Shown in pieces: positions 30,028 through 40,356 of a stretch of 64,000 bases of DNA. The notes below the pieces were generated by a model that was given only the letters and a program-made list of their open reading frames with translations, was not told the origin of the DNA and did no database searches. Each line of letters begins with the position of its first letter. The stretch's first letter is position 1. This DNA is from Micromonospora coerulea. Lineage in GTDB: Bacteria > Actinomycetota > Actinomycetes > Mycobacteriales > Micromonosporaceae. The position numbers and the translations under genes are program-made. The stretch lies in the NCBI RefSeq assembly GCF_016598485.1, contig NZ_JAEMUW010000010.1, forward strand, positions 1-64,000. The letters run 5' to 3'.

Positions 30028-32124
30028 GTGACTGGACGGTTCCCGATCGAAGACGTCTCCCCCGTCGTCGCCTGCGGTCGCTATCCGGCCAAGGCCGTGG
30101 TCGGGGAGATCGTGCCGGTGTCGGCCCGGGCCTACCGGGAGGGGCACGACGCGCTCGGCTGCAACGTGGTCTGGCTCGGCCCGGACGGCGTCGCCCGCCC
30201 GTTCACCCGGATGCGGCCGGGCGAGCCCGGGCAGGACCGCTGGCACGCCACCATCCGGCCGGACGCGGTCGGCGACTGGGTCTTCACCGTCGAGGCGTTC
30301 CAGGATCCCTACCTCACCTGGCAGAACGCCGTGACCAAGAAGGTCGCCGCCGGCCAGGGCCCGGCCGAGCTGGCCAACGACCTGGCCGAGGGCGCCCGGG
30401 TGCTGGAGGCGGCCCTGGAGCTGGTCCCGGCCGGTGACCGGGACCAGGTACGGGCGGCGGCGAAGGCGCTGCGCGAAGACGACCTGCCGTTGCCCACCCG
30501 GGTCGCCCCGGCCCTCGACCTGGCCCCGCTGCTCTGGGACCACCCGGTGCGGGAGCTGGTCACCACCGGCGAGGAGCACCGGCTCTGGGTGGACCGCCCC
30601 CGGGCGCTCTTCTCCGCCTGGTACGAGTTCTTCCCCCGCTCGGAGGGCGCGATCCCGGCCACCGTCGATAAGCCCGCCCGCTCGGGCACCTTCCTCACCG
30701 CGCTGGACCGACTGCCCGGCGTCGCGGCGATGGGCTTCGACGTGCTCTACCTGCCCCCGATCCACCCGATCGGCCGGGTCAACCGCAAGGGCCGCAACAA
30801 CTCGCTCACCGCCGGGCCGGACGACGTGGGCTCGCCGTGGGCGATCGGCGCCGCCGAGGGCGGCCACGACGCCATCCACCCCGACCTCGGTACGCCGGAG
30901 GACTTCCGCGACTTCATCGCCGCCGCCGCCGAGCAGGGGCTGGAGGTGGCGATGGACCTGGCGTTGCAGTGCGCCCCGGACCACCCCTGGGTCACCGAGC
31001 ACCCGGAGTGGTTCACCACCCGGGCCGACGGCAGCATCGCGTACGCGGAGAACCCGCCGAAGAAGTACCAGGACATCTACCCGCTGAACTTCGACAACGA
31101 CCCCGACGGCATCCGGGCCGAGGTGCTGCGGGTGGTGCTGCACTGGGTCGGCGAGGGCATCCGGATATTCCGGGTGGACAACCCGCACACCAAGCCGTTC
31201 GACTTCTGGCACTGGCTGATCGCCGAGGTCAAGAAGGTCGACCCGGACGTGCTCTTCCTCGCCGAGGCGTTCACCCGGCCGGCCATCATGCACGGCCTCG
31301 GGAAGGTCGGCTTCACCCAGTCGTACACGTACTTCACCTGGCGCACGTCGGCGGCCGAGATGCGGGCGTACTGCGAGGAACTGGTCGCCGCGGCCGACTA
31401 CATGCGACCGAACTTCTGGCCGAACACGCCCGACATCCTGCACGAGTCGTTGCAGCACGGCGGCCCGCCGATGTTCAAGATCCGCGCGGTGCTGGCCGCG
31501 CTGCTCTCCCCCTCCTGGGGCATGTACGCCGGCTACGAGCTCTTCGAGCACGTCGCCCGCCCCGGCGCAGAGGAGTACCTCGACAACGAGAAGTACGAGC
31601 TGCGCCCCCGGGACTGGGCCGGGGCGCAGGCGCAGGGCCGCTCGCTGGCGCCGTTCGTCGCCACCCTGAACCGGGTGCGCCGGGACAACCCGGCCCTGCA
31701 CCAGCTGCGCAACCTGCGCTTCCACGACATCGACAACCCGGCGCTGCTCTGCTGGTCCAAGCACGACCCCGACACCGACAACACGGTGATCGTGGTCTGC
31801 TCGTTCGACTCGCACACCGTGCAGTGGGGCAACACCACGCTGGACATGCCGGCGCTGGGCTTCGACTGGCACGAGCGGTTCACCGTGCGCGACGAGCTGA
31901 CCGGTGCCAGCTACGACTGGGGGCAGCGCAACCCGGTCCGGCTCGACCCCTACCTGCAACCCGCGCACGTGTTGACGGTCCGCCGCCCGGCCGCGGCGCC
32001 CGCCCCGCAACCGGCCGCGCCGGCGGCGCCGGAGCTGACCGTCGAAGACGTACCCGCCGAGCTCTCCGGCGGCACCGCCCCGACCGCACCGGCTGCGAAG
32101 GACGACGCACGATGGACCAGCTGA
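30028..32124 (+). CDS. glgE: Maltose-1-phosphate maltosyltransferase (GH13_3)
   Basis: A 698-aa alpha-1,4-glucan:maltose-1-phosphate maltosyltransferase, which extends glucans by maltosyl units. The N-terminal beta-domain (1-about 120) and helical insert precede the GH13 barrel. The catalytic nucleophile is Asp384 in [11 protein letters not shown] and the acid/base is Glu413 in LAEAFTRP. Family signatures [15 protein letters not shown] and [10 protein letters not shown] are present. The 40-residue Ala/Pro-rich tail is unlikely to be catalytic. The GTG start follows a TAGGTT hexamer. It overlaps glgB by 13 nt. treS and pep2 are not in the window, so maltose-1-phosphate may come from the adjacent GlgM. 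Confidence 0.93.
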   Translation: MTGRFPIEDVSPVVACGRYPAKAVVGEIVPVSARAYREGHDALGCNVVWLGPDGVARPFTRMRPGEPGQDRWHATIRPDAVGDWVFTVEAFQDPYLTWQNAVTKKVAAGQGPAELANDLAEGARVLEAALELVPAGDRDQVRAAAKALREDDLPLPTRVAPALDLAPLLWDHPVRELVTTGEEHRLWVDRPRALFSAWYEFFPRSEGAIPATVDKPARSGTFLTALDRLPGVAAMGFDVLYLPPIHPIGRVNRKGRNNSLTAGPDDVGSPWAIGAAEGGHDAIHPDLGTPEDFRDFIAAAAEQGLEVAMDLALQCAPDHPWVTEHPEWFTTRADGSIAYAENPPKKYQDIYPLNFDNDPDGIRAEVLRVVLHWVGEGIRIFRVDNPHTKPFDFWHWLIAEVKKVDPDVLFLAEAFTRPAIMHGLGKVGFTQSYTYFTWRTSAAEMRAYCEELVAAADYMRPNFWPNTPDILHESLQHGGPPMFKIRAVLAALLSPSWGMYAGYELFEHVARPGAEEYLDNEKYELRPRDWAGAQAQGRSLAPFVATLNRVRRDNPALHQLRNLRFHDIDNPALLCWSKHDPDTDNTVIVVCSFDSHTVQWGNTTLDMPALGFDWHERFTVRDELTGASYDWGQRNPVRLDPYLQPAHVLTVRRPAAAPAPQPAAPAAPELTVEDVPAELSGGTAPTAPAAKDDARWTS

Positions 32125-34214
32125 TCGCCGGCGAGACGCACGACCCGCACGCCGTCCTCGGCGCGCACCCGGCTGGCGGGCGGACCACCATCCGCACCAT
32201 GCGCCGGGGCGCCACGGACGTGGCGGTGCTGGTCGACGACGAGCGGCACCCGATGAAGCGGGTGCACGGCGTCGGGGTCTTCGAGGCCGTCGTGCCCGGC
32301 GAGGTGCTCGACTACCGGGTCGAGGTGGACGGCGTCGCGCACGACGACCCGTACCGCTACCCGCCCACGCTGGGCGAGCTGGACCTGCACCTGATCGGCG
32401 AGGGGCGGCACGAGCGGCTCTGGGAGGCGCTCGGCGCCCGGGCCTTCGACGAGGGCGTCGCCTTCACCGTCTGGGCCCCGAACGCCCGTGGCGTGCGGGT
32501 GGTCGGCGACTTCACCGGCTGGGGGGCGGACGACGGCTGGCCGATGCGCTCGCTCGGCTCCAGCGGCGTGTGGGAGGTCTTCGTCCCCGGCGCGCAGGTC
32601 GGCGCCCGGTACAAGTACCGCGTCCTCGGCGCCGACGGGCAGTGGCGGGACAAGGCCGACCCGATGGCGGCGTACGCGGAGGTGCCGCCGGCCACCGCCT
32701 CGGTGGTGCACCACTCGACGTACGAGTGGCAGGACGCGGCGTGGCTGGCGCGGCGGGCGCGGCGGCAGCCGCACCAGGAGCCGATGAGCGTCTACGAGGT
32801 GCACCTCGGCTCCTGGCGGCCCGGCCTCGGCTACCGGGAGCTGGCCGAGCAGCTCACCGCGTACGTCACCGAGCTGGGCTTCACCCACGTGGAGTTCCTG
32901 CCGGTGATGGAGCACCCGTTCGGCGGCTCCTGGGGCTACCAGGTGACCGGCTACTACTCCCCCACGTCCCGCTTCGGCGACCCGGACGACTTCCGGTACC
33001 TGGTCGACCGGCTGCACTCCGCCGGGATCGGCGTGATTCTGGACTGGGTGCCCGCGCACTTCCCCAAGGACGAGTGGGCCCTGGCCCGCTTCGACGGCAC
33101 CCCGCTGTACGAGCACCCCGACCCGCGCCGCGGCGAGCACCCGGACTGGGGCACGTACGTCTTCGACTTCGGCCGCCGCGAGGTGCGCAACTTCCTCGTC
33201 GCCAACGCCCTGTACTGGCTGGCCGAGTTCCACGTCGACGGCCTGCGGGTCGACGCGGTCGCCTCGATGCTCTACCTGGACTACTCCCGGCAGGAGGGCC
33301 AGTGGGCGCCCAACCGGTACGGCGGCCGGGAGAACCTGGAGGCGATCGCCTTCCTGCAGGAGGTCAACGCCACCGTCTACAAGCAGCACGCCGGGGTGGT
33401 GATGATCGCCGAGGAGTCCACGGCCTGGCCCGGGGTGACCCGGCCGACCGCCGACGGCGGGCTGGGCTTCGGCTTCAAGTGGAACATGGGCTGGATGCAC
33501 GACACCCTGCTCTACACCTCGAAGGACCCGATCTACCGGCAGCACCACCACCACCAGCTCACCTTCTCCCTGGCGTACGCCTGGAGCGAGAACTACGTGC
33601 TGCCGATCAGCCATGACGAGGTGGTGCACGGCAAGGGCTCGCTGGTCGGCAAGATGCCCGGCGACACCTGGCAGAAGCTGGCCAACGTGCGGGCGCTGCT
33701 CGCCTACATGTGGGCGCACCCGGGCAAGCAGCTGCTCTTCATGGGCTGCGAGCTGGCCGACGATCGGGAGTGGAGCGAGGAACGCGGGCTCGACTGGTAC
33801 CTCACCCACGACCCGGCCCGGGCCGGCGTGCAGCGCCTGGTCGCCGACCTCAACGCCGCGTACCGGGCCACCCCGGCGCTCTGGGCGCAGGACACCGAGC
33901 CGGCCGGATTCCGGTGGATCGCCGGCGACGACGTCGCGAACAACGCCGTCTCGTTCATCCGGATCGCACCGGACGGCGCCACCCTGGTCTGCGTGGCGAA
34001 CTTCTCCGCGTTGCCGCTGGAGGACTACCGGGTGGGCCTGCCGGCCGGCGGCACCTGGACCGAGGTGATCAACACCGACGCGCACCACTACGGTGGTTCC
34101 GGGGTGGGCAACCTCGGCGCGGTGCACGCCGAGAACGTGCCCTGGCACGGGATGGTGGCCTCGGCGGCGCTGCGGGTGCCCCCGCTCGGCGTGCTCTGGC
34201 TGCGCCGCGACTGA
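32112..34214 (+). CDS. glgB: 1,4-alpha-glucan branching enzyme
   Basis: A 700-aa GH13 branching enzyme that introduces alpha-1,6 branches into the glucan made by GlgE. The N-terminal CBM48-type modules ([20 protein letters not shown]) precede the barrel. The catalytic nucleophile is Asp381 in [15 protein letters not shown] and the acid/base is Glu434 in [12 protein letters not shown]. The motif [15 protein letters not shown] and the C-terminal beta-sandwich are complete. The length is standard. It starts inside the end of glgE, so it is translationally coupled and belongs to the same operon. Confidence 0.95.
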   Translation: MDQLIAGETHDPHAVLGAHPAGGRTTIRTMRRGATDVAVLVDDERHPMKRVHGVGVFEAVVPGEVLDYRVEVDGVAHDDPYRYPPTLGELDLHLIGEGRHERLWEALGARAFDEGVAFTVWAPNARGVRVVGDFTGWGADDGWPMRSLGSSGVWEVFVPGAQVGARYKYRVLGADGQWRDKADPMAAYAEVPPATASVVHHSTYEWQDAAWLARRARRQPHQEPMSVYEVHLGSWRPGLGYRELAEQLTAYVTELGFTHVEFLPVMEHPFGGSWGYQVTGYYSPTSRFGDPDDFRYLVDRLHSAGIGVILDWVPAHFPKDEWALARFDGTPLYEHPDPRRGEHPDWGTYVFDFGRREVRNFLVANALYWLAEFHVDGLRVDAVASMLYLDYSRQEGQWAPNRYGGRENLEAIAFLQEVNATVYKQHAGVVMIAEESTAWPGVTRPTADGGLGFGFKWNMGWMHDTLLYTSKDPIYRQHHHHQLTFSLAYAWSENYVLPISHDEVVHGKGSLVGKMPGDTWQKLANVRALLAYMWAHPGKQLLFMGCELADDREWSEERGLDWYLTHDPARAGVQRLVADLNAAYRATPALWAQDTEPAGFRWIAGDDVANNAVSFIRIAPDGATLVCVANFSALPLEDYRVGLPAGGTWTEVINTDAHHYGGSGVGNLGAVHAENVPWHGMVASAALRVPPLGVLWLRRD

Positions 34215-34231
34215 CCCGTCCGCACGGGGTC

Positions 34232-34261
34232 TTGTCCGGGATCCACCTTCGTCGCTAGCCT
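34232..34261 (+). promoter_or_regulatory. Predicted promoter of the M48 peptidase gene
   Basis: A -35 TTGTCC (34232-34237) and a -10 TAGCCT (34256-34261) are separated by 18 nt, a near-canonical housekeeping sigma promoter. The leader would be about 20 nt and carries GGGGGAGGAG. A weak hairpin at 34213-34231 just before it may end glgB. Confidence 0.5.
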
Positions 34262-34286
34262 GACCGGCGCACGGGGGAGGAGATCA

Positions 34287-35774
34287 ATGAGGACGTCGCT
34301 GCGGGCGCTGCTGTCCATCGCCCTGCTCGTCGGGTTCTACGTGCTGGCCTTCGGGCTGGTGGTGGCGGTTGCCGCGTTCGGGTTCGGGGTCGGCACCGAC
34401 ACCGACGGCTCCGGCACGGTCACGTACCGGCCGCTGGCGATCGGCGCCGCCATCGCCCTGCTCGCCGCGCTGGCGGTGGGTCTGGGCAAGGTGTTGACCG
34501 CCCGGCCGCACGCCCCGGCCGGGATCCGGCTCACCCCCGAACGGGCCCCGGAGTTCTGGGCGCTGGTGCGGGACCTGGCCGACCGCGCGGAGACCCGCCC
34601 ACCCGACGAGATCCAGCTGGTCGCCGAGGCCAACGCCGGGGTGACGGAGGAGTCCCGGCTGCTGGGTCTGCTGTCCGGCTGGCGCATCCTGGTCGTCGGC
34701 ATGCCACTGCTGCGGTCGTACACCCTGGACCAGTTGCGGGCGGTGCTCGCGCACGAGATGGGGCACTACTCGGGACGGCACACCCGCACCGCCCAGCTCG
34801 CCCACCGCGGCCGCATGGTGGTGGTGGAGACCGTCCAGCACACCACCGACGGGCTGTTCCGCGCCGTCCTCTCCGGCTACGCGCGGCTGTACGTGGCCGT
34901 GGAGCAGAGCGTCAGCCGGCAGATGGAGTACGAGGCGGACCGCGCCGCGGTCGCCGCCGTCGGTCGGGCGACGATGGTCAGCGCCCTACGCGAGACCCGG
35001 GTAGGGGCAACGGCCTGGGACACCTACCTGGAGCGGCACCTGCTGCCCGCGTACGACCGGGGGCACCTGCCCGAGGACGTCTTCGGCGGGTACGAAGCCT
35101 TCCTCGCGGAGTGCCGCGACGAGCTGACTCAGCGGAGCATCGAGGTCGCGCCGGAGGAACCCGCCTGGTGGGAGTCGCACCCGCCGATCGGCGCCCGGAT
35201 CGCCGCGCTCCGGTTCGTGCCGGATGTGCCGGTGGAGGCGGACGGCCGACCGGCCACCGTACTGGTCCCCGAGCTGGACGCGGCGAGCCGGCAACTCCAG
35301 GCGGGCAGCTACGAACGGGCCGGGATCCGGCTGCTGCCCTGGGACCGGCTCACCCCGACGCTCGCCGACCAGACCGCCCGCGGATTGGCCCACCCGCTGT
35401 TCCAGGCGGCGAGCCGACTCACCGGCCGCACCGACCCGGACCTCAACCTTCTGCTGGACCTCTTCGCCGCCGACCGGTACGCCGAGCTGGCCCGGGGGCT
35501 CGCCCCGGACGCCGACGGCGAGGACGGCCTGCACGAGCTGACCGCGGCCTTCGAGGGCGCGGTGGAGTCGGCGGCGGTGGAATCGGGGGTGGCCGCCTGG
35601 CGGCACTCCTGGTCCGGCCCACCGGAGCTGCTCACCGACGACGGCCGACCGCTGCCCCTCGGCGAGCTGGTGGAGCTGGCCGCCGACCCGGTCACGGTGC
35701 CCGCCGCCCGGGAGCGCCTCGCGGCTCTCGGCATCCGGGTGTCGGCCCTCCCCGCGTCCCCCGCTCCCGCATAA
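34287..35774 (+). CDS. M48 family membrane metallopeptidase
   Basis: A 495-aa HtpX/Ste24-type zinc peptidase. Two N-terminal membrane spans (about 7-32 and 48-66) precede the catalytic domain. The zinc motif is HEMGH at residues 156-160; the third ligand is probably the Glu in MEYEAD. The roughly 200 C-terminal residues beyond the peptidase core are acidic and unrecognised. Members of the family degrade membrane or misfolded proteins, but actinobacterial versions of this length are poorly characterised. The start follows a strong ribosome site. It converges on the App1-like gene. Confidence 0.85.
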   Translation: MRTSLRALLSIALLVGFYVLAFGLVVAVAAFGFGVGTDTDGSGTVTYRPLAIGAAIALLAALAVGLGKVLTARPHAPAGIRLTPERAPEFWALVRDLADRAETRPPDEIQLVAEANAGVTEESRLLGLLSGWRILVVGMPLLRSYTLDQLRAVLAHEMGHYSGRHTRTAQLAHRGRMVVVETVQHTTDGLFRAVLSGYARLYVAVEQSVSRQMEYEADRAAVAAVGRATMVSALRETRVGATAWDTYLERHLLPAYDRGHLPEDVFGGYEAFLAECRDELTQRSIEVAPEEPAWWESHPPIGARIAALRFVPDVPVEADGRPATVLVPELDAASRQLQAGSYERAGIRLLPWDRLTPTLADQTARGLAHPLFQAASRLTGRTDPDLNLLLDLFAADRYAELARGLAPDADGEDGLHELTAAFEGAVESAAVESGVAAWRHSWSGPPELLTDDGRPLPLGELVELAADPVTVPAARERLAALGIRVSALPASPAPA

Positions 35775-35780
35775 CGGCAA

Positions 35781-35811
35781 CCCGGCCCACGGGCGGCGGG
35801 CGCGGGCCGGG
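35781..35811. terminator. Possible bidirectional terminator
   Basis: CCCGGCCC (35781-35788) pairs perfectly with GGGCCGGG (35804-35811) around a 15-nt GC-rich loop, in the 44-nt gap between the two convergent genes. There is no T-run. Confidence 0.35.
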
Positions 35812-35818
35812 GCGTGCC

Positions 35819-36859
35819 TCAGACCAGGCCCGCTTCCCGCAGCAGCTTCCACAGTCCGGCGCCGTCCGGGGCGGAGAGCCACTTCTGCCCCACCGGCCCG
35901 GAGGACGGTAGGCCCGCCGGCGCGGGCAGGCTGCCGGCCAGCACCGACTGGGTGGGCGAGAGCCGGCGGATCGCCACCCCGGCCACGTTGTCCGGGTGGG
36001 CGGCGGCGAACTCCCGGTAGATCTCCTGGTCGTGCTGGCCGTCGTCGCCGATGAGCAGCCAGCGCACGTCCGGGAACTCCCGGGCCAGCCGGGCCAGGGT
36101 GGCCCGCTTGTGCTCCCGGCCGCTGCGGAACCAGCGATCGGCGGTGGGACCCCAGTCGGTGAGCAGCAGCGGCCCGGCCGGGTACAGGTGCCGGGACAGG
36201 AACCGGGTCAGCGTCGGCGCGACGTTCCAGGCGCCGGTGGAGAGGTAGAAGACCGGCGCGCCGGGGTGCGCGGTGGCCAGCCGCTCGTAGAGCACCGCCA
36301 TGCCGGGCACCGCGGCCCGGGCGTGCTCGTCGAGGACGAAGGTGTTCCAGGCCGCGAGCAGTGGCCGGGGCAGCGCGGTGACCATGACCGTGTCGTCGAT
36401 GTCGGAGAGGACGCCGAAGCGCACGGCCGGATCGAGGATGCGGACCAGCGCCTCGACCGGCTCGGCGTCGGGCACGGTGAGGCGTACCGAGCCCCAGCCG
36501 GGGGCGAAGTCGGCCCGGATGACGGTGTCGACGAAGCCGCTGCGGTCGGCGGTCGCCTCATGCCGTACGCCGCCGGCCTCGATGGTGACCGTGGCGTGCT
36601 TGGCGGGCAGGGTGGCGAAGCTGCGCCAGCCGCGTACCTTGTCCAGCCGGCCGCGCTGGCGGGTGTCGGGGCGGCCGAGCAGCACCCGGCAGAGCACCCG
36701 CGCCCAGCCCGGGGCGCCGTAGCCGGCGTACGCGATGATGTTGGCCTGCCACCCGGTGCGCCGCAGCCGGCGTTCCACCAGGTTGTGCAGGGCATCCTCG
36801 ATCCGCGCGGCCCGGTGCAGGTTCGGTACGGCAAGCTCGCCAGCGGGTGTGGGTGGCAC
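35819..36859 (-). CDS. App1-like phosphatidate phosphatase catalytic-domain protein (DUF2183)
   Basis: A 346-aa HAD-type protein. The nucleophile motif is LSDIDDTVMVTAL (DxDxT type) near residue 140. Later motifs are FYLSTGAWNV, LTDWGP and LLIGDDGQHDQEIY, the last matching the acidic motif of the family. Fungal App1 dephosphorylates phosphatidate; bacterial members have unknown substrates. No signal peptide is seen. GTG 36859 is chosen because AGGGTGG precedes it; earlier in-frame GTGs exist, and extension beyond about 36900 enters shadow sequence of the divergent membrane-protein gene. Confidence 0.8.
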   Translation of the reverse strand: MPPTPAGELAVPNLHRAARIEDALHNLVERRLRRTGWQANIIAYAGYGAPGWARVLCRVLLGRPDTRQRGRLDKVRGWRSFATLPAKHATVTIEAGGVRHEATADRSGFVDTVIRADFAPGWGSVRLTVPDAEPVEALVRILDPAVRFGVLSDIDDTVMVTALPRPLLAAWNTFVLDEHARAAVPGMAVLYERLATAHPGAPVFYLSTGAWNVAPTLTRFLSRHLYPAGPLLLTDWGPTADRWFRSGREHKRATLARLAREFPDVRWLLIGDDGQHDQEIYREFAAAHPDNVAGVAIRRLSPTQSVLAGSLPAPAGLPSSGPVGQKWLSAPDGAGLWKLLREAGLV

Positions 36860-36988
36860 GCTGCCACCCTGCCACACCTGGGCGAGAGCGGCCACGCGAG
36901 CCAGCGCCGGCCGACTCGGCCGATCCACCCCCGCCGCCCGTCGCCACCGTGAAAAACTGCGGTCGGGACGACGACGGGGGCGTTGGTC

Positions 36989-38599
36989 GTGTCGACACCA
37001 GTGCAGCATCCGGGCCGACGGCGCCCGACGCTCGACCGGCCGGCGCTCGTCGCGCTGCTGCTCGGGCTGGCCGGGGTCGGCTACCGGCTGGTCCTGATCC
37101 TGCTCACGCTGCCCGGGTCGAACAGCGACGAGGCCACCTTCGGGCTGGCCGCGATCCACATCGCCGCCGGCCGGGAGCGGCCGGTCTTCCTCTACGGCCA
37201 GCACTACATGGGGATGCTGGAGTCCTATCTGGCGGCCCCGCTGATCGGGCTGGCCGGGCCGAGTTGGCCGGTGCTGCGGCTGCCCCTGCTGGCGCTGTAC
37301 GCGCTCTTCCTCTGGCTGATGTACCGGCTCACCCGCCGGCTCTGCTCCCCCTGGTTCGCCGTCCTGGTCGTCGGCCTGCTGGCGCTCGGCTCGGAGCGGG
37401 TGATCCGGGACCAGCTCACCGTCGTCGGCGGCCGCCCGGAGGTGAAGCCGGCGGTGGTGGCGATGCTGCTGATCGGGCTCACGCTGGCCGAGCGCCGGGT
37501 CCGGCACCGCTGGCTGGCGACCGGCCTGTTCGGCCTGCTCGCCGGGGTGGCGCTCTGGTCGGACTGGCTGATCGTGCCGTACCTGGTGGCGGCCGGACTG
37601 CTGCTGGTCTGGGCAGCGCCCCGCGACCTGGTGGGCTGGCCGGGGGTGCTGCTGGTGGTTGGCTTCCTGGTCGGCATCGCGCCGATGATCAAGGACAACC
37701 TGGTGGCCCCGGACGGGCAGGATTCGCTGTCGGTGTTGCGGGAGATCAGCACCAAGGCCGGGCCGGTGCCTTCGTGGTCGGACCGGCTGCGTGGCGGGCT
37801 GCTGGAGGGGGTGCCGCTGGCCTCCGGGCACTGCCCGATGGACGGCTGCGCCCGCTGGCAGCAGTGGTTCGGCCCGCTCTATCCGGCGCTGCTGCTGGCC
37901 GCCGCGCTGCTCGCCCTGGTCGCGTACCGGCGCGCCGCGCACCGGGCCGAGCGGGTCCGGCCGGCCGGGCAGCTCGCCCTGGTCGTGGGCGCCGGGTTGA
38001 CCCTGCTCGCGTACGTCCGCAGCCCCCTCGCCGCGGCCGATCCGCTCGGCAACTCCCGCTACCTGTCGGTGCTCCAGATTTCCCTGCCGGCGGTGCTCTG
38101 GCCGCTCTGGCTGGCCGCCGCCCACGCGGGGCGGCGCGCGGCCGGGGCGGCGGGCCGGGTCGGGGGCGTGGTGGCGGCCGTGGTGCTGGCCGCGCTGGCC
38201 GCCACCGCGCTCGTGGGCACCGCGCGCTTCGTCGCCGACGCCGGCTCGGTGCGCGAAGCGGAGCGGCACACCCGGGAGTTGGCCGACGCGGTGCGCCAGG
38301 CCGGCCTGCGCGAGGTGTACGGCGACTACTGGACCTGCAACCGGCTGATCTTCAACACCGGGGAGGCGGTGGCCTGCGGGGTCCTCGACGGCAGCCTGAC
38401 TCCGGGGCAGAACCGCTACCCGGCGTACTGGCAGCGGGTGGGCCGGGCCGACCGGCCGGGCTACGTGGTGGAGGTGGGCTCGTCGGCGGAGCGCGGCCTG
38501 CGCCGGCTGCTCCGCGACCGGGCGGACGCCGCCGTGGTCGCCGAGGTCGGCGGTTATCGCGTGTACCACCCGGAGACGGCCGTCCGGCCGTGGCGCTGA
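36989..38599 (+). CDS. Polytopic GT-C-type membrane protein
   Basis: A 536-aa membrane protein with about ten predicted spans. After the first span it carries NSDEATFGLAAIHIAAGR, an acidic Asp-Glu motif in the first external loop as in GT-C glycosyltransferases that use polyprenyl-phosphate sugars. A following YGQHYMGMLESYL segment fits the same group. The C-terminal region beyond about residue 430 is soluble and external. Donor and acceptor are unknown. GTG 36989 is preferred because a GGGGG stretch precedes it; a TTG six bases upstream is in frame. It is divergent from the App1-like gene. Confidence 0.72.
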   Translation: MSTPVQHPGRRRPTLDRPALVALLLGLAGVGYRLVLILLTLPGSNSDEATFGLAAIHIAAGRERPVFLYGQHYMGMLESYLAAPLIGLAGPSWPVLRLPLLALYALFLWLMYRLTRRLCSPWFAVLVVGLLALGSERVIRDQLTVVGGRPEVKPAVVAMLLIGLTLAERRVRHRWLATGLFGLLAGVALWSDWLIVPYLVAAGLLLVWAAPRDLVGWPGVLLVVGFLVGIAPMIKDNLVAPDGQDSLSVLREISTKAGPVPSWSDRLRGGLLEGVPLASGHCPMDGCARWQQWFGPLYPALLLAAALLALVAYRRAAHRAERVRPAGQLALVVGAGLTLLAYVRSPLAAADPLGNSRYLSVLQISLPAVLWPLWLAAAHAGRRAAGAAGRVGGVVAAVVLAALAATALVGTARFVADAGSVREAERHTRELADAVRQAGLREVYGDYWTCNRLIFNTGEAVACGVLDGSLTPGQNRYPAYWQRVGRADRPGYVVEVGSSAERGLRRLLRDRADAAVVAEVGGYRVYHPETAVRPWR

Positions 38600-38609
38600 G
38601 TCCGGGCCG

Positions 38610-38615
38610 TACGCT
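38610..38615 (+). promoter_or_regulatory. Predicted -10 element of yaaA (leaderless)
   Basis: TACGCT ends six nucleotides before the GTG of the yaaA-like gene, within the 22-nt gap after the membrane-protein gene. Confidence 0.4.
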
Positions 38616-38621
38616 GGCCGG

Positions 38622-39419
38622 GTGCTCATCCTGCTGCCGCCCTCCGAGGGGAAGGCCGACGCCGGCGCCGGCCGGCGGCTCGACCCGTCCCGGCTCTCCC
38701 TGCCGGAGCTCACCGGAGCCCGGGAGGAGGTGCTGACCGCCCTGGTGGCGCTCTGTGCCGGCCCGGACGAGGCGGCGGCCCGGGCGGCGCTCGGCCTCAG
38801 CGAGGCGCAGCGCGGCGAGTTGCGCCGCAACGCGCGGCTCCGGGCGGCGGCCACCGCCCCGGCCGGCCGGATCTACACCGGGGTGCTCTACGAGGCGCTG
38901 GACCTGGCCACGCTGCCGCCCGCGGCGGAGCGGCTGGCGCGCCGGTCCGTGCTGATCAGCTCCGGTCTGTGGGGCGCGGTGCGACTCACCGACCGGATCC
39001 CGCCGTACCGCTGCCCGATCGGGGCGAAGCTGCCCGGGGTGGGGGCGCTGTCGACGTACTGGCGGGCGGCCCTGGGACCGGCGCTGGCGGCGGCCGCCGG
39101 CACCGGCCCGGTGCTGGACCTGCGCTCCGGCGCGTACGCGGCGACCTGGACCCCGCGCGGCGAGCTGGCGGCCCGGACGGTGACCGTCCGGGTGCTGCAC
39201 GAGCGGGTCGTCGACGGGGTGGTGACCCGCGCCGTGGTCAGCCACTTCAACAAGGCGACCAAGGGCCGGCTGGTCCGCGACCTGCTCACCGCCGGGGCCC
39301 GGCCCCGCACCGCGGACGGCCTGGTCGGCGCGCTGCGGGACCTCAAGTACGCGGTCGAGGAGCAGCCGGCCGCGGCCGGCCGGCCGCGCCAGCTCGACGT
39401 CGTGGTGACGGAGCTGTAG
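38622..39419 (+). CDS. yaaA: YaaA family (UPF0246/DUF328) peroxide-stress protein
   Basis: A 265-aa cytosolic protein. The family opening LILLPPSEGKAD is complete. Later stretches SSGLWGAVRLTDRIPPYR, LDLRSGAYAA and VVSHFNKATKGRLVRDLL match YaaA, which in E. coli lowers free iron during hydrogen-peroxide stress and binds DNA. The GTG start is set by LILLPPSEGK. It ends about 100 nt before the next gene. Confidence 0.88.
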   Translation: MLILLPPSEGKADAGAGRRLDPSRLSLPELTGAREEVLTALVALCAGPDEAAARAALGLSEAQRGELRRNARLRAAATAPAGRIYTGVLYEALDLATLPPAAERLARRSVLISSGLWGAVRLTDRIPPYRCPIGAKLPGVGALSTYWRAALGPALAAAAGTGPVLDLRSGAYAATWTPRGELAARTVTVRVLHERVVDGVVTRAVVSHFNKATKGRLVRDLLTAGARPRTADGLVGALRDLKYAVEEQPAAAGRPRQLDVVVTEL

Positions 39420-39520
39420 GCGCAAATTTTGCTCAAGGCTGGCGCGAACCGGTTTCGTCGCACCGGCGTGGGGGCCACGGTAGGGGGACCCCGACCCCGA
39501 CGCCGACAAGGAGCGGTCCG

Positions 39521-40189
39521 ATGGCCCTCGAACCCACCACCCTGCTCGACCGGCCCCGACTGCCGTCGCCGCCACCGCTGGACTGGCTGACCCTCGCCGA
39601 CGCGTTCGAGGTGGCCTGCCTGGTCCGCTGCACTCCGCCGCCGGCCACCGACGGCCGCCGCCCGACCGTCGGCAGGTACCGGGGCGGGTTCGCCGAGTTC
39701 AACCGGGAGGACGCGGCGCAGCGGATGCGGCAGCTGCTCGGCCGGCTCGACGTGCCCGTGGAGCACGAGCTGGCCACCGGTGGGCTGCGCCGCCGGTACG
39801 AGGTGCACCGGCTGTACGTGCCCCGGGAGCACCGGTCGACGTATGCGACGCTGCTGGAGGCCGGCTGGCGGCAGGGCCGCCGGGAGCTGCTCGGCGGGCC
39901 GGTGCCCGGCGCCTCCACCGCCCGGCGGGTGTGGCGTCCCCGGCTGGCCGCCGCGGCCTGGCGCTCGGCGCTGCTGGCCGGCGGCCGGCACGTCCGCCGG
40001 CACATCCTGGGGGTCCGGCTGACCGACCGGGAGCTGGCGGCGGTGCTGGTCCGCGGCGCCGCGCTGCTGGAGGTACCGGCGTTGCTCCGGCCCGGCGCCG
40101 GCTGCTTCGTGGTGAGCGTGGCGCACGGCCCGCACCGGGACCGGATCCTGGACAGCGCCGCCCTCGCCCCCGCCGTGCCCGCCGCCTGA
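39521..40189 (+). CDS. Hypothetical protein, 222 aa
   Basis: Not recognised. The protein is Arg- and Ala-rich, with no signal peptide or clear membrane span. The middle (about 55-130) alternates basic and hydrophobic residues (RRRYEVHRLYVPREHRS), suggesting an alpha/beta domain that may bind nucleic acid or phosphate. Coding potential is supported by AAGGAG seven nucleotides before the ATG and strong third-position GC. It has no operon partner: about 100 nt separate it from yaaA and 167 nt from the TAXI gene. Confidence 0.6.
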   Translation: MALEPTTLLDRPRLPSPPPLDWLTLADAFEVACLVRCTPPPATDGRRPTVGRYRGGFAEFNREDAAQRMRQLLGRLDVPVEHELATGGLRRRYEVHRLYVPREHRSTYATLLEAGWRQGRRELLGGPVPGASTARRVWRPRLAAAAWRSALLAGGRHVRRHILGVRLTDRELAAVLVRGAALLEVPALLRPGAGCFVVSVAHGPHRDRILDSAALAPAVPAA

Positions 40190-40234
40190 CCCCCTGCTCC
40201 GCCCGGACCGTAGGACTCCTCCGCCGGGCCGGCG

Positions 40235-40261
40235 GCCGGCCGATTGACCGGTCCGGCCGGC
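40235..40261 (+). terminator. Possible terminator after the hypothetical gene
   Basis: GCCGGCCG (40235-40242) pairs with CGGCCGGC (40254-40261) across an 11-nt loop. The flanks are very GC-rich, so other pairings are possible. Confidence 0.3.
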
Positions 40262-40356
40262 AGCGCGCGGCCGACGGGGCGACACACCGGGCCGGTCGTG
40301 TCCCGGTCGCCGGCCGGGCTTGCGCGCGGGGCGGTGCACGGCGCACAGTGCAGCCC

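Noticed and set aside
29311..32010. An 899-codon minus-strand frame over glgM/glgE
   Set aside because: Low-complexity shadow of well-defined genes; no motif, start site or ribosome site.
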